Assembly: GCF_020400605.1 (NCBI RefSeq)
Contig: NZ_JAINRD010000003.1
Location: 372,001-436,000, forward strand
Length of the DNA stretch: 64,000 nucleotides
Direction of reading: 5' to 3'
From: Streptomyces aculeolatus
GTDB taxonomy: Bacteria > Actinomycetota > Actinomycetes > Streptomycetales > Streptomycetaceae
Part shown: positions 17,252 to 26,001 of the stretch, one piece after another
How the letters are laid out: each line of letters opens with the position of its first letter
Numbering within the stretch: position 1 is the first letter of the stretch
Program-made: the position numbers and the translations under genes
Notes under the pieces: model-generated
What the model saw: only the letters and a program-made list of their open reading frames with translations
The model's database searches: none
Told to the model about the DNA's origin: nothing

Positions 17252-17995
17252 ATGAGCGAACCGATCCTCGTCCTCGTCTCGGCCGCCGCCGGCCTCGTGG
17301 CCGGCGCCGCGCTCGGGTGGTACGCGCGCGGCTCCCTCGGCGGGCGCCGCCACCGGCGCCGGGAGCGCTTCTTCGGGCTGCCGCGCAACTCGGAGGCCCT
17401 CGTGGTGGTGAACCGGGACGCCGGCGGCGGGGACTGGAGCGTGGCCAAGCACGACGCGCTCGCCCTGCTGGAGCTGTCCGCCGTGATCAAGTCCTGCGGG
17501 GCGCACGCGCAGGTCGTCGCGCAGGACACCGCGCAGCAGGCGTTCGGCGACCGCACCGAGTTCTGCGTCGGCACCCCGATATCCAACCGCCGCATGGCCG
17601 CGCACATGCAGTCGCTGCTGCCGGGCGTACGGATCAACACGGACCCCGAGCCGGGCCCCGACCGTGGCGCGTTCGCCGTGGGCACGGAGCGCTACCGGGT
17701 GGAGAACGGGGTCAGCGAGCACGTGCTCCTCGCCCGGCTGGCCGCCGGCCAGGAGGCCAGGCCGGTGTTCCTCTCCTGCGGCCAGCGCTCCATCACCAAC
17801 CAGGCGGCGATGCGCTACCTGGTGAAGAACGAGAGCCGGCTCAACCGGAAGTACGGCACCAGTTCCTTCGTACTGCTGCTGAAGGTGGTCAACTCGCAGT
17901 CGTACGGACCCGATGTGGTGGAACTCGTCGGGGACGTGACCAAGCAGGCGCAGACTCCGCTCGCCCAGCCGGCGGGGAAGCACGGTAAGTCCTGA
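17252..17995 (+). CDS. Membrane-anchored protein of unknown function
   Basis: The 247-aa protein begins at ATG 17252 with one N-terminal transmembrane helix (about residues 4-22) followed by RRHRRRERFF, so the body should be cytoplasmic. The soluble part contains EALVVVNRDAGGGDWSVAKHD, ISNRRMAAHMQSLLPGVRIN and SFVLLLKVVN, which read as an alternating alpha/beta domain. I do not recognise the family. A TAGCAT hexamer 8 nt before the ATG could be a -10 for a short or absent leader. The open frame upstream to 17201 has no supporting ribosome site. Confidence 0.72.
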   Translation: MSEPILVLVSAAAGLVAGAALGWYARGSLGGRRHRRRERFFGLPRNSEALVVVNRDAGGGDWSVAKHDALALLELSAVIKSCGAHAQVVAQDTAQQAFGDRTEFCVGTPISNRRMAAHMQSLLPGVRINTDPEPGPDRGAFAVGTERYRVENGVSEHVLLARLAAGQEARPVFLSCGQRSITNQAAMRYLVKNESRLNRKYGTSSFVLLLKVVNSQSYGPDVVELVGDVTKQAQTPLAQPAGKHGKS

Positions 17996-18063
17996 CCCCG
18001 CCGCGCCGCGCCCGCGCGACCCGGGTGCGCGCCCGGCGGGCGCCCGGGCGATGATGCCGGGAC

Positions 18064-18094
18064 CTAGGTACGCATTCGCTCCCTGAGTACCTAG
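18064..18094. promoter_or_regulatory. Inverted repeat CTAGGTAC-N15-GTACCTAG upstream of a GntR gene
   Basis: Perfect 8-bp arms (18064-18071 and 18087-18094) are separated by 15 bp, centred about 50 bp before the GntR start codon. The centres of the arms are 23 bp apart, roughly two helical turns. This is a good candidate autoregulatory operator for the regulator directly downstream. Confidence 0.6.
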
Positions 18095-18129
18095 CCTGTC
18101 GGGCGAGTTGCGGGAGAGGAGCCTCCGGA

Positions 18130-18876
18130 ATGGGCGACGCCAGGCCGGTGTACCAGCGCATCGCCGACGATCTGCGCGAGCGGATCGACGGCGGCGACCT
18201 GTCCGTGGGGGCGCAGATCCCGTCGCGCTCCCAGCTCAAGCGCGCGTACGCGGCGAGCGACCAGACCGTGGACCGGGCCGTGCGGGTGCTGAAGGCCGCC
18301 GGCTACGCCCAGGGGCAGTTCGGCCGCGGCGTGTTCGTCGCCGACCGCACCCCCGTGGGCAGCCTGCTGCGCAGCACGGGCGCGGTCGACTCCCCCTTCG
18401 CCGCCCGGCTGGTGCCCGGCGGCGTCGCGCTGACGTGGGAGGCGGTCTCCACCCCCGCCCCCGCGCCGCGGGAGGCCGCCCGGCGGCTCGGGATCCCGGC
18501 GGGCGACCGGGTGATGTGCACGCAGTACGAGTACCTGGCCGACCGCAAGCCGGTGCAGCTGGCCGTGAGCTGGGAGCCGCTGGCGCTCACCGACGGCACC
18601 GACGTCGTCTTCCCCGAGCGCGGCCCGTACGCCCGGCGCGGCGTGCGCGGCCGGTTCGCGGCGATCGGGATCCGGGTGGTACGGGCCGCGGAGCTGGTCG
18701 GCTCGCGGTCGGCGACGACGGCGGAGGCGGAGGCGCTGGGCTGCGCACCGGGGCAGTGCGTGACGACGCTGGAGCGCACGCACTACGACGAGCGGGGCCG
18801 GGCGGTGGAGACCTCCGAGGCGGTGGTGCGGGCGGACCGCTGGCGGCTGGAGTACGACATCGCGTTCACCGGCTGA
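18130..18876 (+). CDS. GntR/HutC family transcriptional regulator
   Basis: The 248-aa protein has an N-terminal winged HTH (about 8-72: VYQRIADDLRERIDGGDLSVG, then SRSQLKRAYAASDQTVDRA) and a C-terminal UTRA-like effector domain (VMCTQYEYLADRKPVQLAVSWEP and CVTTLERTHYDERGRAVE). GAGAGGAG precedes the ATG. It is monocistronic and lies directly after a large inverted repeat, which suggests autoregulation. No catabolic genes are adjacent, so the effector is unknown. Confidence 0.88.
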   Translation: MGDARPVYQRIADDLRERIDGGDLSVGAQIPSRSQLKRAYAASDQTVDRAVRVLKAAGYAQGQFGRGVFVADRTPVGSLLRSTGAVDSPFAARLVPGGVALTWEAVSTPAPAPREAARRLGIPAGDRVMCTQYEYLADRKPVQLAVSWEPLALTDGTDVVFPERGPYARRGVRGRFAAIGIRVVRAAELVGSRSATTAEAEALGCAPGQCVTTLERTHYDERGRAVETSEAVVRADRWRLEYDIAFTG

Positions 18877-18920
18877 CGGAGGCGGCGCGGGCGGCGGCCG
18901 GGCGCCGCGCCGCGGCGGCG

Positions 18921-19367
18921 TCAGCCCTCCGCGACCTCCGCGTACATCTGGGACAGCTCCGGCGCCCCGTTCGCCGCCCACTCCGCGCCGATCTCCAGCA
19001 CGTCCATCTCGCGCCCCGACGACAGCCGCACCACCGGCGCGCCGTCCTCCGGGTCGAGCACCCACTGCGCGTCCGCGATCGTCCGTACGATCACCGTGCC
19101 CAGATACAGCCCCGCGTCGCTGCCCAGCCAGGGCGTGACCTCGGGGTCGTCCCGCCAGCGCGGCAGCAGTTGGTCCAGCTCCTCCAGCGACCGCGGGGTG
19201 TCGTCCAGCTCGACGCCGGCGGACTCGGCCTGGACGCGCAACAGTTCGCACTCGCTGAGCAGTTCGGTGACGCCCTCCTGGTCGACCGGCGTGTCCACGT
19301 GCGACGCCCGCTGCTCACTCCCGGAGCCGTGCCGTCTACGCCAGTTGTCGAGGAAGGAGATGTTCAT
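18921..19367 (-). CDS. Conserved hypothetical protein (DUF6278-like)
   Basis: The 148-aa acidic protein begins MNISFLDNWRRRHGSG and has no signal peptide or membrane helix. It contains LGTVIVRTIADAQWVLDPEDGAPVVRL and a helical N-terminal half rich in Glu/Leu. I recall this as a small Streptomyces-specific family (DUF6278), but that is from memory. It converges on the GntR gene and is divergent from the secreted SGNH hydrolase. No function is suggested. Confidence 0.75.
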   Translation of the reverse strand: MNISFLDNWRRRHGSGSEQRASHVDTPVDQEGVTELLSECELLRVQAESAGVELDDTPRSLEELDQLLPRWRDDPEVTPWLGSDAGLYLGTVIVRTIADAQWVLDPEDGAPVVRLSSGREMDVLEIGAEWAANGAPELSQMYAEVAEG

Positions 19368-19508
19368 GCCCCCACCCTCGCATCCGGGCAGGCGGCAGCA
19401 CCACAGGCGCGCGGATCCGATTCGCTCACCAGGTGTTTCCCGGAAGGCCGTCTTGACCGTTCACTCCTGTCTCTTTAGCGTCATTGCGCCCCCCTGAGAT
19501 AACTGGTC

Positions 19509-21356
19509 ATGTCGAGACGCCGAACCGGGACCCGGAGGGCCACCTTGCGGATTCGCCTCGTCACCACCGCCACCCTGCTCACACTCGCCGCCACCGCCGT
19601 ACCGGTGGCGGCCCAAGCAGCCGAACGGCCCAGCGGGCCGCAGCCGTTGGCCAAACTCTTCGACAACACCGCCGTCAGCGACGACGCCGACCCGGGCGCC
19701 GCGGACTTCGACGGCGCCGGCAGTTCCCTCTCCGCCGGGGACCTGGCCGCCGCCGGCTGGACGCCCGGCCGCAAGCTGGACATCGACGCGGCCGAGCTGC
19801 GGCTGCCGCGCTACGGCCGCGGCGCACCCGACAACGTCGTCGCCGACGGCCAGTCCGTCGCGCTGCGCGGCACGGGCAACGCCGTCTCCCTGCTCGTCGC
19901 CGGCTCCTCCGCCGCCGGTCCCGGCACCGGGGTCTCCGGCACCGGCACGGTGCGGTACTCGGACGGCAGCTCCAGCCCGTACAGCCTGACCGCGCCGGAC
20001 TGGCGCTCCGGGCCGCTCACCACCAAGGCGCTGGCGCTGCCCGGGTTCAACACCCCCGACGGGCCGCGGGCCGAGGCCACCCGGCTGTACGCGGTGACCG
20101 TGCCCGTCACCCGGGGCAAGCGGATCACCTCGCTGACCCTCCCCGGGGACCCGGGCCCCGATTCCGACCTGCACGTCTTCGCGGCCTCCGTACGGCCGGA
20201 GGCCACCGGCTGGACCGGGAGCTGGGCCGCCAGCACCTCCGGCTACACCGCCGTGGGGCCGTGGACGGACCGGACGCTGCGGCTCGTGGTGCACGCCGGC
20301 GCGGGCGGCGACAGCACCCGGGTGCGGCTCGCCAACACCTTCGCCGCGTCGCCGGTGCGGTTCGGGCAGGCCACCGTCGCCGTGCAGGGCGAGGGCGCCG
20401 CCACCGCCGGCAGCCCGGTGCCGCTGACGTTCGGCGGCAGGACCGGCACCACCGTCGCCGCGGGCGCCGAAGTGGTCAGCGACCCGGCCCGCTTCACCGT
20501 GCCGCCCGGATCGAACCTGCTGGTCAGCATCCACCTGCCGGAGACCGTGAGCGCCGCGCCGGTGCACGCCCTGGCCATGCAGAACTCGTACATCAGCGCC
20601 GACGGCAGCGGCAACCGCGCCGCCGACCCCGGCGCCGACGCCTTCACCGGCACCGTCGGCACCTGGCCGTTCCTCACCGGCATCGACGTGCGCGGCGGCC
20701 CCGGCTCCGTCGTCACCCTCGGCGACTCCATCACCGACGGGCACAGCTCCGGCACGGGGATGAACCAGCGCTGGCCCGACGTGCTCTCCGACCGGCTGCG
20801 CGCCCAGGACGAGGTGCCCCGCTACGGCGTGCTCAACCAGGGCATCTCCGCGAACCGCATCGTCACCGACCGGTACAAGGGCGACGGCGTGAGCAGCGAC
20901 GTCGGCGGCGTCAGCGCCCAGCACCGGTTGGAGCGCGACGTGCTGGCGCAGACCTCGGCCCGTACCGTCGTGGTCTTCGAGGGCATCAACGACGTCCGCG
21001 CGGGCACCGGCGCCGACGAGGTGATCGCCGGGCTGCGCAGCATCTCCGAGCGGGCGCAGGCCCGGGGGCTGCGGGTGGTGGCCGCGACCATCGCGCCCTG
21101 TGAGGGCTACGGCGACTGCAGCCCCGCGGTCGACGCGCGGCGCACCGCGGTCAACGACTACATCCGCGCCAACGCGGGCGGGGCGGACGCCGAGTTCGAC
21201 GCGCTGCTCGACTTCGACGCCGTGCTGCGCGACCCGGAGCGGCCGCAGCGGCTGCTGCCCGCGTACGACAGCGGCGACCACCTCCACCCCGGCCCGGTGG
21301 GCCTGAAGGCGGCGGCGGACTCGATCGACCTGGGGCTGCTCGTGCCGCGCCCGTAG
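19509..21356 (+). CDS. Secreted SGNH/GDSL hydrolase
   Basis: The 615-aa protein has an arginine-rich N-terminus and a signal-peptide core (residues about 15-38, ending AAQAAE). A beta-rich N-terminal region (about 40-370) precedes the catalytic domain. That domain carries the four SGNH blocks: GDSITDG (Ser), VLNQGIS (Gly), FEGINDV (Asn) and DSGDHLHPG (Asp/His). It probably deacylates extracellular polysaccharides or lipids. The two-domain layout resembles the large secreted SGNH esterases common in Streptomyces. The start codon has only a weak ribosome site. Confidence 0.9.
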   Translation: MSRRRTGTRRATLRIRLVTTATLLTLAATAVPVAAQAAERPSGPQPLAKLFDNTAVSDDADPGAADFDGAGSSLSAGDLAAAGWTPGRKLDIDAAELRLPRYGRGAPDNVVADGQSVALRGTGNAVSLLVAGSSAAGPGTGVSGTGTVRYSDGSSSPYSLTAPDWRSGPLTTKALALPGFNTPDGPRAEATRLYAVTVPVTRGKRITSLTLPGDPGPDSDLHVFAASVRPEATGWTGSWAASTSGYTAVGPWTDRTLRLVVHAGAGGDSTRVRLANTFAASPVRFGQATVAVQGEGAATAGSPVPLTFGGRTGTTVAAGAEVVSDPARFTVPPGSNLLVSIHLPETVSAAPVHALAMQNSYISADGSGNRAADPGADAFTGTVGTWPFLTGIDVRGGPGSVVTLGDSITDGHSSGTGMNQRWPDVLSDRLRAQDEVPRYGVLNQGISANRIVTDRYKGDGVSSDVGGVSAQHRLERDVLAQTSARTVVVFEGINDVRAGTGADEVIAGLRSISERAQARGLRVVAATIAPCEGYGDCSPAVDARRTAVNDYIRANAGGADAEFDALLDFDAVLRDPERPQRLLPAYDSGDHLHPGPVGLKAAADSIDLGLLVPRP

Positions 21357-21363
21357 TGCCGCC

Positions 21364-22161
21364 CTAGAGATCGAGATCGACGACGACGGGGGCGTGGTCG
21401 GACGGGTTCTTGTCCTTGCCCGGCCGCCGCGCCTCCCGGTCGACGTACGAGTCGGTGACGGCTGCGGTGAACGCGGCGTTGCCGTAGACGTGGTCGATGC
21501 GCATCCCCTTGTTCTTCTGGAAGCCGAGCTGGCGGTAGTCCCAGAAGGTGAAGGGGATGTCGTACTTCAGCGCGCGGGGGTAGACCTCGCTGAGCCCGGC
21601 GGACTTCTGCAGCTCGACGAGCGCAGCACGCTCCGCCTCGCTGACGTGGGTGTGCCCGTCGAAGAGGGAGATGTCCCAGACGTCCTCGTCCTTGGGCGCC
21701 ACGTTGTAGTCCCCGAGGAGGGCGTAGGGGCGCTCGCCCGGGGCCTCTTCCGCGGCCGTCGCGCGCAGCGCCTCCAGCCAGCGCAGCTTGTACGCGTAGT
21801 GGGCGTGCCCGACGTCGCGGCCGTTCGGCACGTACAGCGACCAGACGCGCACCGGACCGCACGTCGCGCCGAGCGCGCGGGGCTCGGTCGCGCCGTCGTA
21901 CTGCGGCTGGTCCGGCAGGTCCTCGGTGACGTCGGCCAGACCCGCCTTGGAGATGACCGCCACCCCGTTCCACCGGCCGTCGGCGCGGATCGCCGCCTCG
22001 TACCCCAGGGCGGCGAGCGCCTCGCCCGGGAACGCCTCCGCCGTGCACTTCAGCTCCTGGAAACACACCACGTCGGGCGCGGTCTCCTCGAGCCACTGCA
22101 GGATGCGGGGCAGCCGGGGATTGATCCCGTTGACGTTCCACGTAGCGATGCGCACAGCCAT
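21364..22161 (-). CDS. xth: Exodeoxyribonuclease III / AP endonuclease
   Basis: The 265-aa enzyme of the endonuclease/exonuclease/phosphatase fold repairs abasic sites and 3'-blocked ends. Motifs: IATWNVNGI at the N-terminus, CFQELK (metal-binding Glu), SLYVPNGR, LGDYNVAPKDEDVWD and, at the end, RIDHVYG followed by KNPSDHAPVVVDLDL (catalytic Asp-His). Length is typical. The gene is convergent with the SGNH hydrolase gene, with stop codons 8 bp apart. Confidence 0.95.
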   Translation of the reverse strand: MAVRIATWNVNGINPRLPRILQWLEETAPDVVCFQELKCTAEAFPGEALAALGYEAAIRADGRWNGVAVISKAGLADVTEDLPDQPQYDGATEPRALGATCGPVRVWSLYVPNGRDVGHAHYAYKLRWLEALRATAAEEAPGERPYALLGDYNVAPKDEDVWDISLFDGHTHVSEAERAALVELQKSAGLSEVYPRALKYDIPFTFWDYRQLGFQKNKGMRIDHVYGNAAFTAAVTDSYVDREARRPGKDKNPSDHAPVVVDLDL

Positions 22162-22214
22162 GCCGACAACCTACCCCGCCCCTCTGACAACGGGCCGCGG
22201 GGATCCGCGGAGGC

Positions 22215-22859
22215 CTACACCGCCAGGCTGGCGCCCCGTTCGAGCCGGACGTGCTCCGCGCCGCCGATGCCCGGGCCGTTCGGGCCCAGCATGCGGCCGT
22301 AGAGCGGCGGGGCGAGGTCGGAGAGCAGCGCGTCGTGGACGTCGACCGCGCGCCGGGGGGCGACCGCGCGGACGTAGTCGACGACCTCGGCGAGCTTGTT
22401 CCACGGCGCCATCACCGGCATCAGCAGGGTCTCGACGGCGCGGTCCGGCACGGTCAGCGCGTCGCCCGGGTGGAAGACGGCGCCGTCCACGACATAGCCG
22501 ACGTTGGTGACGCGCGGGATGTCCGGGTGGATCACGGCGTGCAGTTGGCCGTGCACCTCGACCTCGAAGCCGGCGGCGGTGATCACGTCGCCCTCGCCGA
22601 CGGTGTGCACCCGGCCGGGGAACGCCGCGGCGACCTGATCCGCGACGCTGCGCAGCGTCCACAGCTGCGCGGCGGGGTTGGCGTCGAGGGCGGCGCGCAG
22701 CCGGCCCTCGTCGAAGTGGTCGGGGTGCTCGTGCGTGACGAGCAGGGCGTCCGCGCCCACCGCGGCGTCCGCCTCGCTGAACCCGCCGGGGTCGATGACC
22801 AGCACCGCCCCGTCCTTGGCCAGCCGGACGCAGGAGTGGCCCTTCTTCGTCAATTCCAT
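22215..22859 (-). CDS. MBL-fold metallo-hydrolase (UlaG-like)
   Basis: The 214-aa protein has LTKKGHSCVRL at the N-terminus, the metal signature VTHEHPDHFD, and later a second His in HAVIHPDIPR and an Asp in HPGDALTVP. This compact layout fits the beta-lactamase-like UlaG/YtnP subgroup rather than true lactamases. The substrate is unknown. It is separated from the exonuclease gene by about 50 bp and follows the membrane protein gene by 21 bp, so it may belong to the ROK kinase transcription unit. Confidence 0.85.
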   Translation of the reverse strand: MELTKKGHSCVRLAKDGAVLVIDPGGFSEADAAVGADALLVTHEHPDHFDEGRLRAALDANPAAQLWTLRSVADQVAAAFPGRVHTVGEGDVITAAGFEVEVHGQLHAVIHPDIPRVTNVGYVVDGAVFHPGDALTVPDRAVETLLMPVMAPWNKLAEVVDYVRAVAPRRAVDVHDALLSDLAPPLYGRMLGPNGPGIGGAEHVRLERGASLAV

Positions 22860-22880
22860 GATGCCGGTGACAACTCCTCG

Positions 22881-23492
22881 TCAGTACTCCGTCGTGGACA
22901 CCGTACGCACCACGAGGTTCTCGGGGTCCTCGGTGTTGACGACAATGGACACGTCCGGGCGCTCGCCGGGCTGCTTGAGCTTCAGCCCCGACCAGTCCCC
23001 CTCGGTGAAGTCCCAGCCGACCTCGTCCGCCTGGGCGGGCGTGATGGGGTTCAGGCCGTCCTTCAGCCGGGGCAGGGGCCGGACGTCCGTGCGCGAGAAC
23101 GTCGTCTCCAGGTACTCGTCCACCGACTCCTGCGGGGCGGTGAAGTCGACGTACAGGGCGCTGTCGTGCAGCGAGTTCTGCTCGTAGTAGCGGATGTACT
23201 CGGCGCCGCCGGGGACGGGCACCTGGTAGATGCGGCGCAGCAGGCGCGGCGGCCAGCCGGCCTCCATGTCCGTGTAGGCGGCGCGCTCGGCCTTGTCGCG
23301 GCCGCTCTCGCGGCTCTGCTGGGTGGAGATCCAGCCGTAGACCAGCGGGATGCCGACGAGCAGGGCGATGGCGAGGTACGCCTTCCAGGAGCGGACGACG
23401 CGGCGCGGCGGGCGGTGGGGCATGTGTCCATTGTGTGCGGGATCGGGCTCCTGCCCGTGCGCGGGCCGCTCGCCGGAGTCTTGGAGGGTCAC
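22881..23492 (-). CDS. Membrane-anchored hypothetical protein coupled to the ROK kinase gene
   Basis: The 203-aa protein has one transmembrane helix (about residues 37-55, KAYLAIALLVGIPLVYGWI) near its N-terminus. A soluble domain follows, with YIRYYEQNSLHDSALYVDFTAP and VSIVVNTEDPENLVVRTVS. GTG 23492 overlaps the kinase stop codon (GTGA). An alternative ATG at 23423 would give MPHRPPRR as N-terminus and is nearer to where a conserved start might lie. I recall a small protein of this kind beside glucokinase genes in Streptomyces (for example SCO2127), but similarity was not tested. Confidence 0.68.
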   Translation of the reverse strand: MTLQDSGERPAHGQEPDPAHNGHMPHRPPRRVVRSWKAYLAIALLVGIPLVYGWISTQQSRESGRDKAERAAYTDMEAGWPPRLLRRIYQVPVPGGAEYIRYYEQNSLHDSALYVDFTAPQESVDEYLETTFSRTDVRPLPRLKDGLNPITPAQADEVGWDFTEGDWSGLKLKQPGERPDVSIVVNTEDPENLVVRTVSTTEY

Positions 23493-24610
23493 TTGCCGAC
23501 CACCTGCGCGAACCGCTCGTAGCGCTCGACGCGCCGCCGGTTGGTGCGGCGGAACCTGCGGGCCACCAGGCGGGCCAGGTCGGCGGCCCCGACGAGCCCG
23601 GCGTCGTTGCCGAGGCGGGCGCGTACTATCCGGGCCTCGGGCCGGTAGCCGCGGCCGGTGAGGCTGCGGCCGAAGGCGTCCTGGGCCGGCTTGATGAGCA
23701 GGTCGTCGGCGGCGCTGACGCCGCCGCCGATGACGAAGCAGGAGGGATCGAGGGCGGCGGCGAGGTTGGCGATGCCGACGCCGAGCCACTGGCCGATGTC
23801 CTGCAGCAGCTCTATGCACATCGCGTCGCCCTCACGGGCCAGCTCGGTGATGAGCGGGCCGGTGATGTCGCCGACGTTGCCCTTGACGCGGTCGATGATC
23901 CCGTACGCGACCGGGGACTCGGCGGCGGCCAGCTCACGGGCCTCGCGGACCAGCGCGTTGCCGGAGCTGTACTGCTCCCAGCAGCCGCGGTTGCCGCACG
24001 GGCAGCGGTGCCCGCCGGGCACCACCTGCATGTGGCCGAACTCCCCGGCCACCCCGTACTTGCCGCGCTTGACCTGGCCGTCCTCCAGGATGGCGCCGCC
24101 GATGCCGGTGCCCAGGGTGATCATGACGAGGTAGTCCTCGCCGCGGCCGGCGCCGAAGCGCCACTCCGCCCAGGCGGCGGCGTTGGCGTCGTTGTCGACC
24201 ATCACGGGGACCCGCAGCCGCTCGGAGAGCGCGTCGCGCAGCGGCTCGTTCCGCCAGGACAGGTGCGGGGCGAAGAGCACCCGGCTGCGGTCGGCGTCGA
24301 TCCAGCCGGCGGCACCGATGCCGACGGCGTGCACGTCGTGGCGCTCGGAGAGGTCGAGGACCAGCTCGACGATCACGTCCTCGACGACCTTGGGGCTCTT
24401 GGACTTGTCGGGTGTCTCGGTGGTCGCGCGCTCCAGGATGTGCCCGTCGGCGTCGACGACGCCAGCGGCGACCTTGGTGCCGCCGATGTCGATGCCGACG
24501 GTGGGCACCCGGGGCGCGGTCAGGTGCGAGCGCCGCTCGCGGTGGCTCACGCTGCGCAGCACGGTGGCGCGCGCGGCACCGCGGTGCGGCGTCCTCTCGG
24601 CGGACGTCAC
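23489..24610 (-). CDS. ROK family glucokinase
   Basis: The 373-aa sugar kinase has a DIGGTKVAAGVVD phosphate-binding loop, VDNDANAAAWAEW with the catalytic Asp, ITLGTGIGGA, and the zinc-binding ROK signature around CPCGNRGCWEQY. GTG 24610 was chosen because GGGGAG lies 6 nt upstream; the first 40 residues are a basic extension. It phosphorylates glucose or a related hexose at the 6-position. It lies downstream of the sugar ABC transporter genes on the same strand but is now separated from them by a MITE-like element and about 300 bp. It probably acts on the sugar imported by that transporter. Confidence 0.9.
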   Translation of the reverse strand: MTSAERTPHRGAARATVLRSVSHRERRSHLTAPRVPTVGIDIGGTKVAAGVVDADGHILERATTETPDKSKSPKVVEDVIVELVLDLSERHDVHAVGIGAAGWIDADRSRVLFAPHLSWRNEPLRDALSERLRVPVMVDNDANAAAWAEWRFGAGRGEDYLVMITLGTGIGGAILEDGQVKRGKYGVAGEFGHMQVVPGGHRCPCGNRGCWEQYSSGNALVREARELAAAESPVAYGIIDRVKGNVGDITGPLITELAREGDAMCIELLQDIGQWLGVGIANLAAALDPSCFVIGGGVSAADDLLIKPAQDAFGRSLTGRGYRPEARIVRARLGNDAGLVGAADLARLVARRFRRTNRRRVERYERFAQVVGK

Positions 24611-24919
24611 GGGCGCTCCCCTCGCCCGGGCCCAGGACGCGGCTCGGTGGGTGCGGGTGATCGCAAGGGGTGGCCCCTTCCCCTGTCGGGAGTCGCTGAC
24701 GTGTGCCGATTCTGCCTCACAGGCCCCCTCCACCGCACGGCGGTGTGGACAGCGGGCGGCCGGGCGGGCGCGGGCCGCCGCCGTACGTTCCGGCGGCGGC
24801 CGCGACGCATGGCGTCGCACCCGGTCAGGCGCCCTTTCCCGCCCTTCCCGGCGCGCTCGGGCCTGCCGCCGCGCGCAGGGTTCCCCGGCGCGCGGCGGGT
24901 GCGCTCGCGCCGGTGCTAG
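24611..24919. other. Non-coding stretch upstream of the ROK kinase gene
   Basis: No credible coding region was seen on either strand. It must contain the promoter of the kinase gene, since the MITE-like element interrupts any read-through from the ABC genes. The GCAAGGGG...CCCCTTCCCC region around 24662-24683 can form a short stem. No clear -35/-10 pair was found. Confidence 0.5.
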
Positions 24920-25113
24920 GGCCTGTCGTTCGGATCTTCGCCGGGCTCGCGACGCCTGGCACCGCTCCCCCACAGCGCGCAGAGCGCGCGTGGGCGGTAC
25001 CCCCAGCCGCGTTGTCGTCGGTCAACGACGCTCCGCGTCGCCTCCCTCCTCCGCCTTGCGATGCACGGCACCAGCCGCCGCTCCCTGATCCGACAAGACC
25101 CAAACGACAGACC
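24920..25113. mobile_element. MITE-like element flanked by CTAG
   Basis: The 194-bp non-coding element has terminal inverted repeats. The left end reads GGCCTGTCGTTCGGATC and the right end, on the other strand, GGTCTGTCGTTTGGGTC (14 of 17 identical). It is flanked on both sides by CTAG (24916-24919 and 25114-25117), consistent with a 4-bp target duplication of the IS5-type YTAR class. It has no transposase. I recall very similar GGTCTGTCGTTTGG-ended repeats scattered in many Streptomyces genomes. The right-hand CTAG supplies the TAG stop codon of the ABC ATPase gene. Confidence 0.75.
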
Positions 25114-26001
25114 CTAGCCCTTCGCCCGCTGCAGCTCGTGGCTGAGCTGCTCCAGCTCGCTGCCGCCGGCCATCTGCCGGGTCAGCTCGTCCAGCGTGAT
25201 CTCCGGGCGGGCGTGGCTGCCGGCCATGACCCCGCGCTTGAGCAGGATGAACCGGTCGCCGACCAGGTAGGCGTGGTGCGGGTTGTGGGTGATCAGGACG
25301 ACGCCGAGGCCGTGGTCGCGGGCTGCGGCCACGTACTTCAGCACCACGCCGGACTGCTTGACGCCCAGCGCCGCGGTCGGCTCGTCCAGGACCAGCACCT
25401 TGGCGCCGAAGTAGATCGCCCGAGCGATGGCGACCGACTGCCGCTCGCCGCCCGAAAGGGTGCCGATGGGCTGGTCGACGTCCCGCAGGTCGATGCCCAT
25501 GCGCAGCAGCTCGGCGCGGGTGGTGGCGCGCATCTTCGGCACGTCGAGCCGGCGCAGCGGGCCGCGGCCCACCGTCGGCTCCGAGCCGAGGAAGAAATTG
25601 CGCCACACGGGCATCAGCGGCACCACCGCGAGGTCCTGGTAGACGGTCGCGATGCCCCGGTCCAGCGCCTCGCGCGGGTTCCCCAGCCGGGAGTCCCGGC
25701 CCTCGATGCGGAAGCTGCCGGAGTCGTGCTGGTGCAGCCCGGAGATGATCTTGATGAGGGTGGACTTGCCCGCGCCGTTGTCGCCGAGCACGCAGGTGAT
25801 CTCGCCGGCGTGCACCTGGAGGGAGACACCTTCGAGCGCGCGGATGTTGCCGTAGTACTTGCTGACGTCCGCCAGCTCCACCAGCGGCCCGCCCCCGGCG
25901 GGTCCGCCGGGGGCCGCCGCGCCGTCCGCGGCCGTGCCGTCGTCAGCCGTGCCGTCGCCGGCCGTGCCGTCGCCGGCCGTGCCGTCCGTGGCCTTCGTCA
26001 T
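25114..26001 (-). CDS. Sugar ABC transporter ATP-binding protein
   Basis: The 295-aa protein has a single ATPase domain with Walker [11 protein letters not shown]-loop VYQDLAV, signature LSGGERQS, Walker [12 protein letters not shown] and H-loop LITHNP. Single-domain ATPases of this carbohydrate class pair with RbsC-like permeases. The first 40 residues are an unusual Gly/Thr/Ala/Asp-rich tail encoded by 15-bp tandem repeats. The stop codon lies in the CTAG flank of a MITE-like element. The ATG overlaps the permease stop (ATGA), so the genes are coupled. Confidence 0.92.
   Translation of the reverse strand: MTKATDGTAGDGTAGDGTADDGTAADGAAAPGGPAGGGPLVELADVSKYYGNIRALEGVSLQVHAGEITCVLGDNGAGKSTLIKIISGLHQHDSGSFRIEGRDSRLGNPREALDRGIATVYQDLAVVPLMPVWRNFFLGSEPTVGRGPLRRLDVPKMRATTRAELLRMGIDLRDVDQPIGTLSGGERQSVAIARAIYFGAKVLVLDEPTAALGVKQSGVVLKYVAAARDHGLGVVLITHNPHHAYLVGDRFILLKRGVMAGSHARPEITLDELTRQMAGGSELEQLSHELQRAKG
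25920..25990. repeat. Tandem 15-bp repeats in the ATPase gene 5' end
   Basis: About four copies of a unit close to GCCGTGCCGTCGCCG encode, on the minus strand, the run [20 protein letters not shown]. The unit is a multiple of three, so copy number can change without breaking the frame. Confidence 0.7.
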
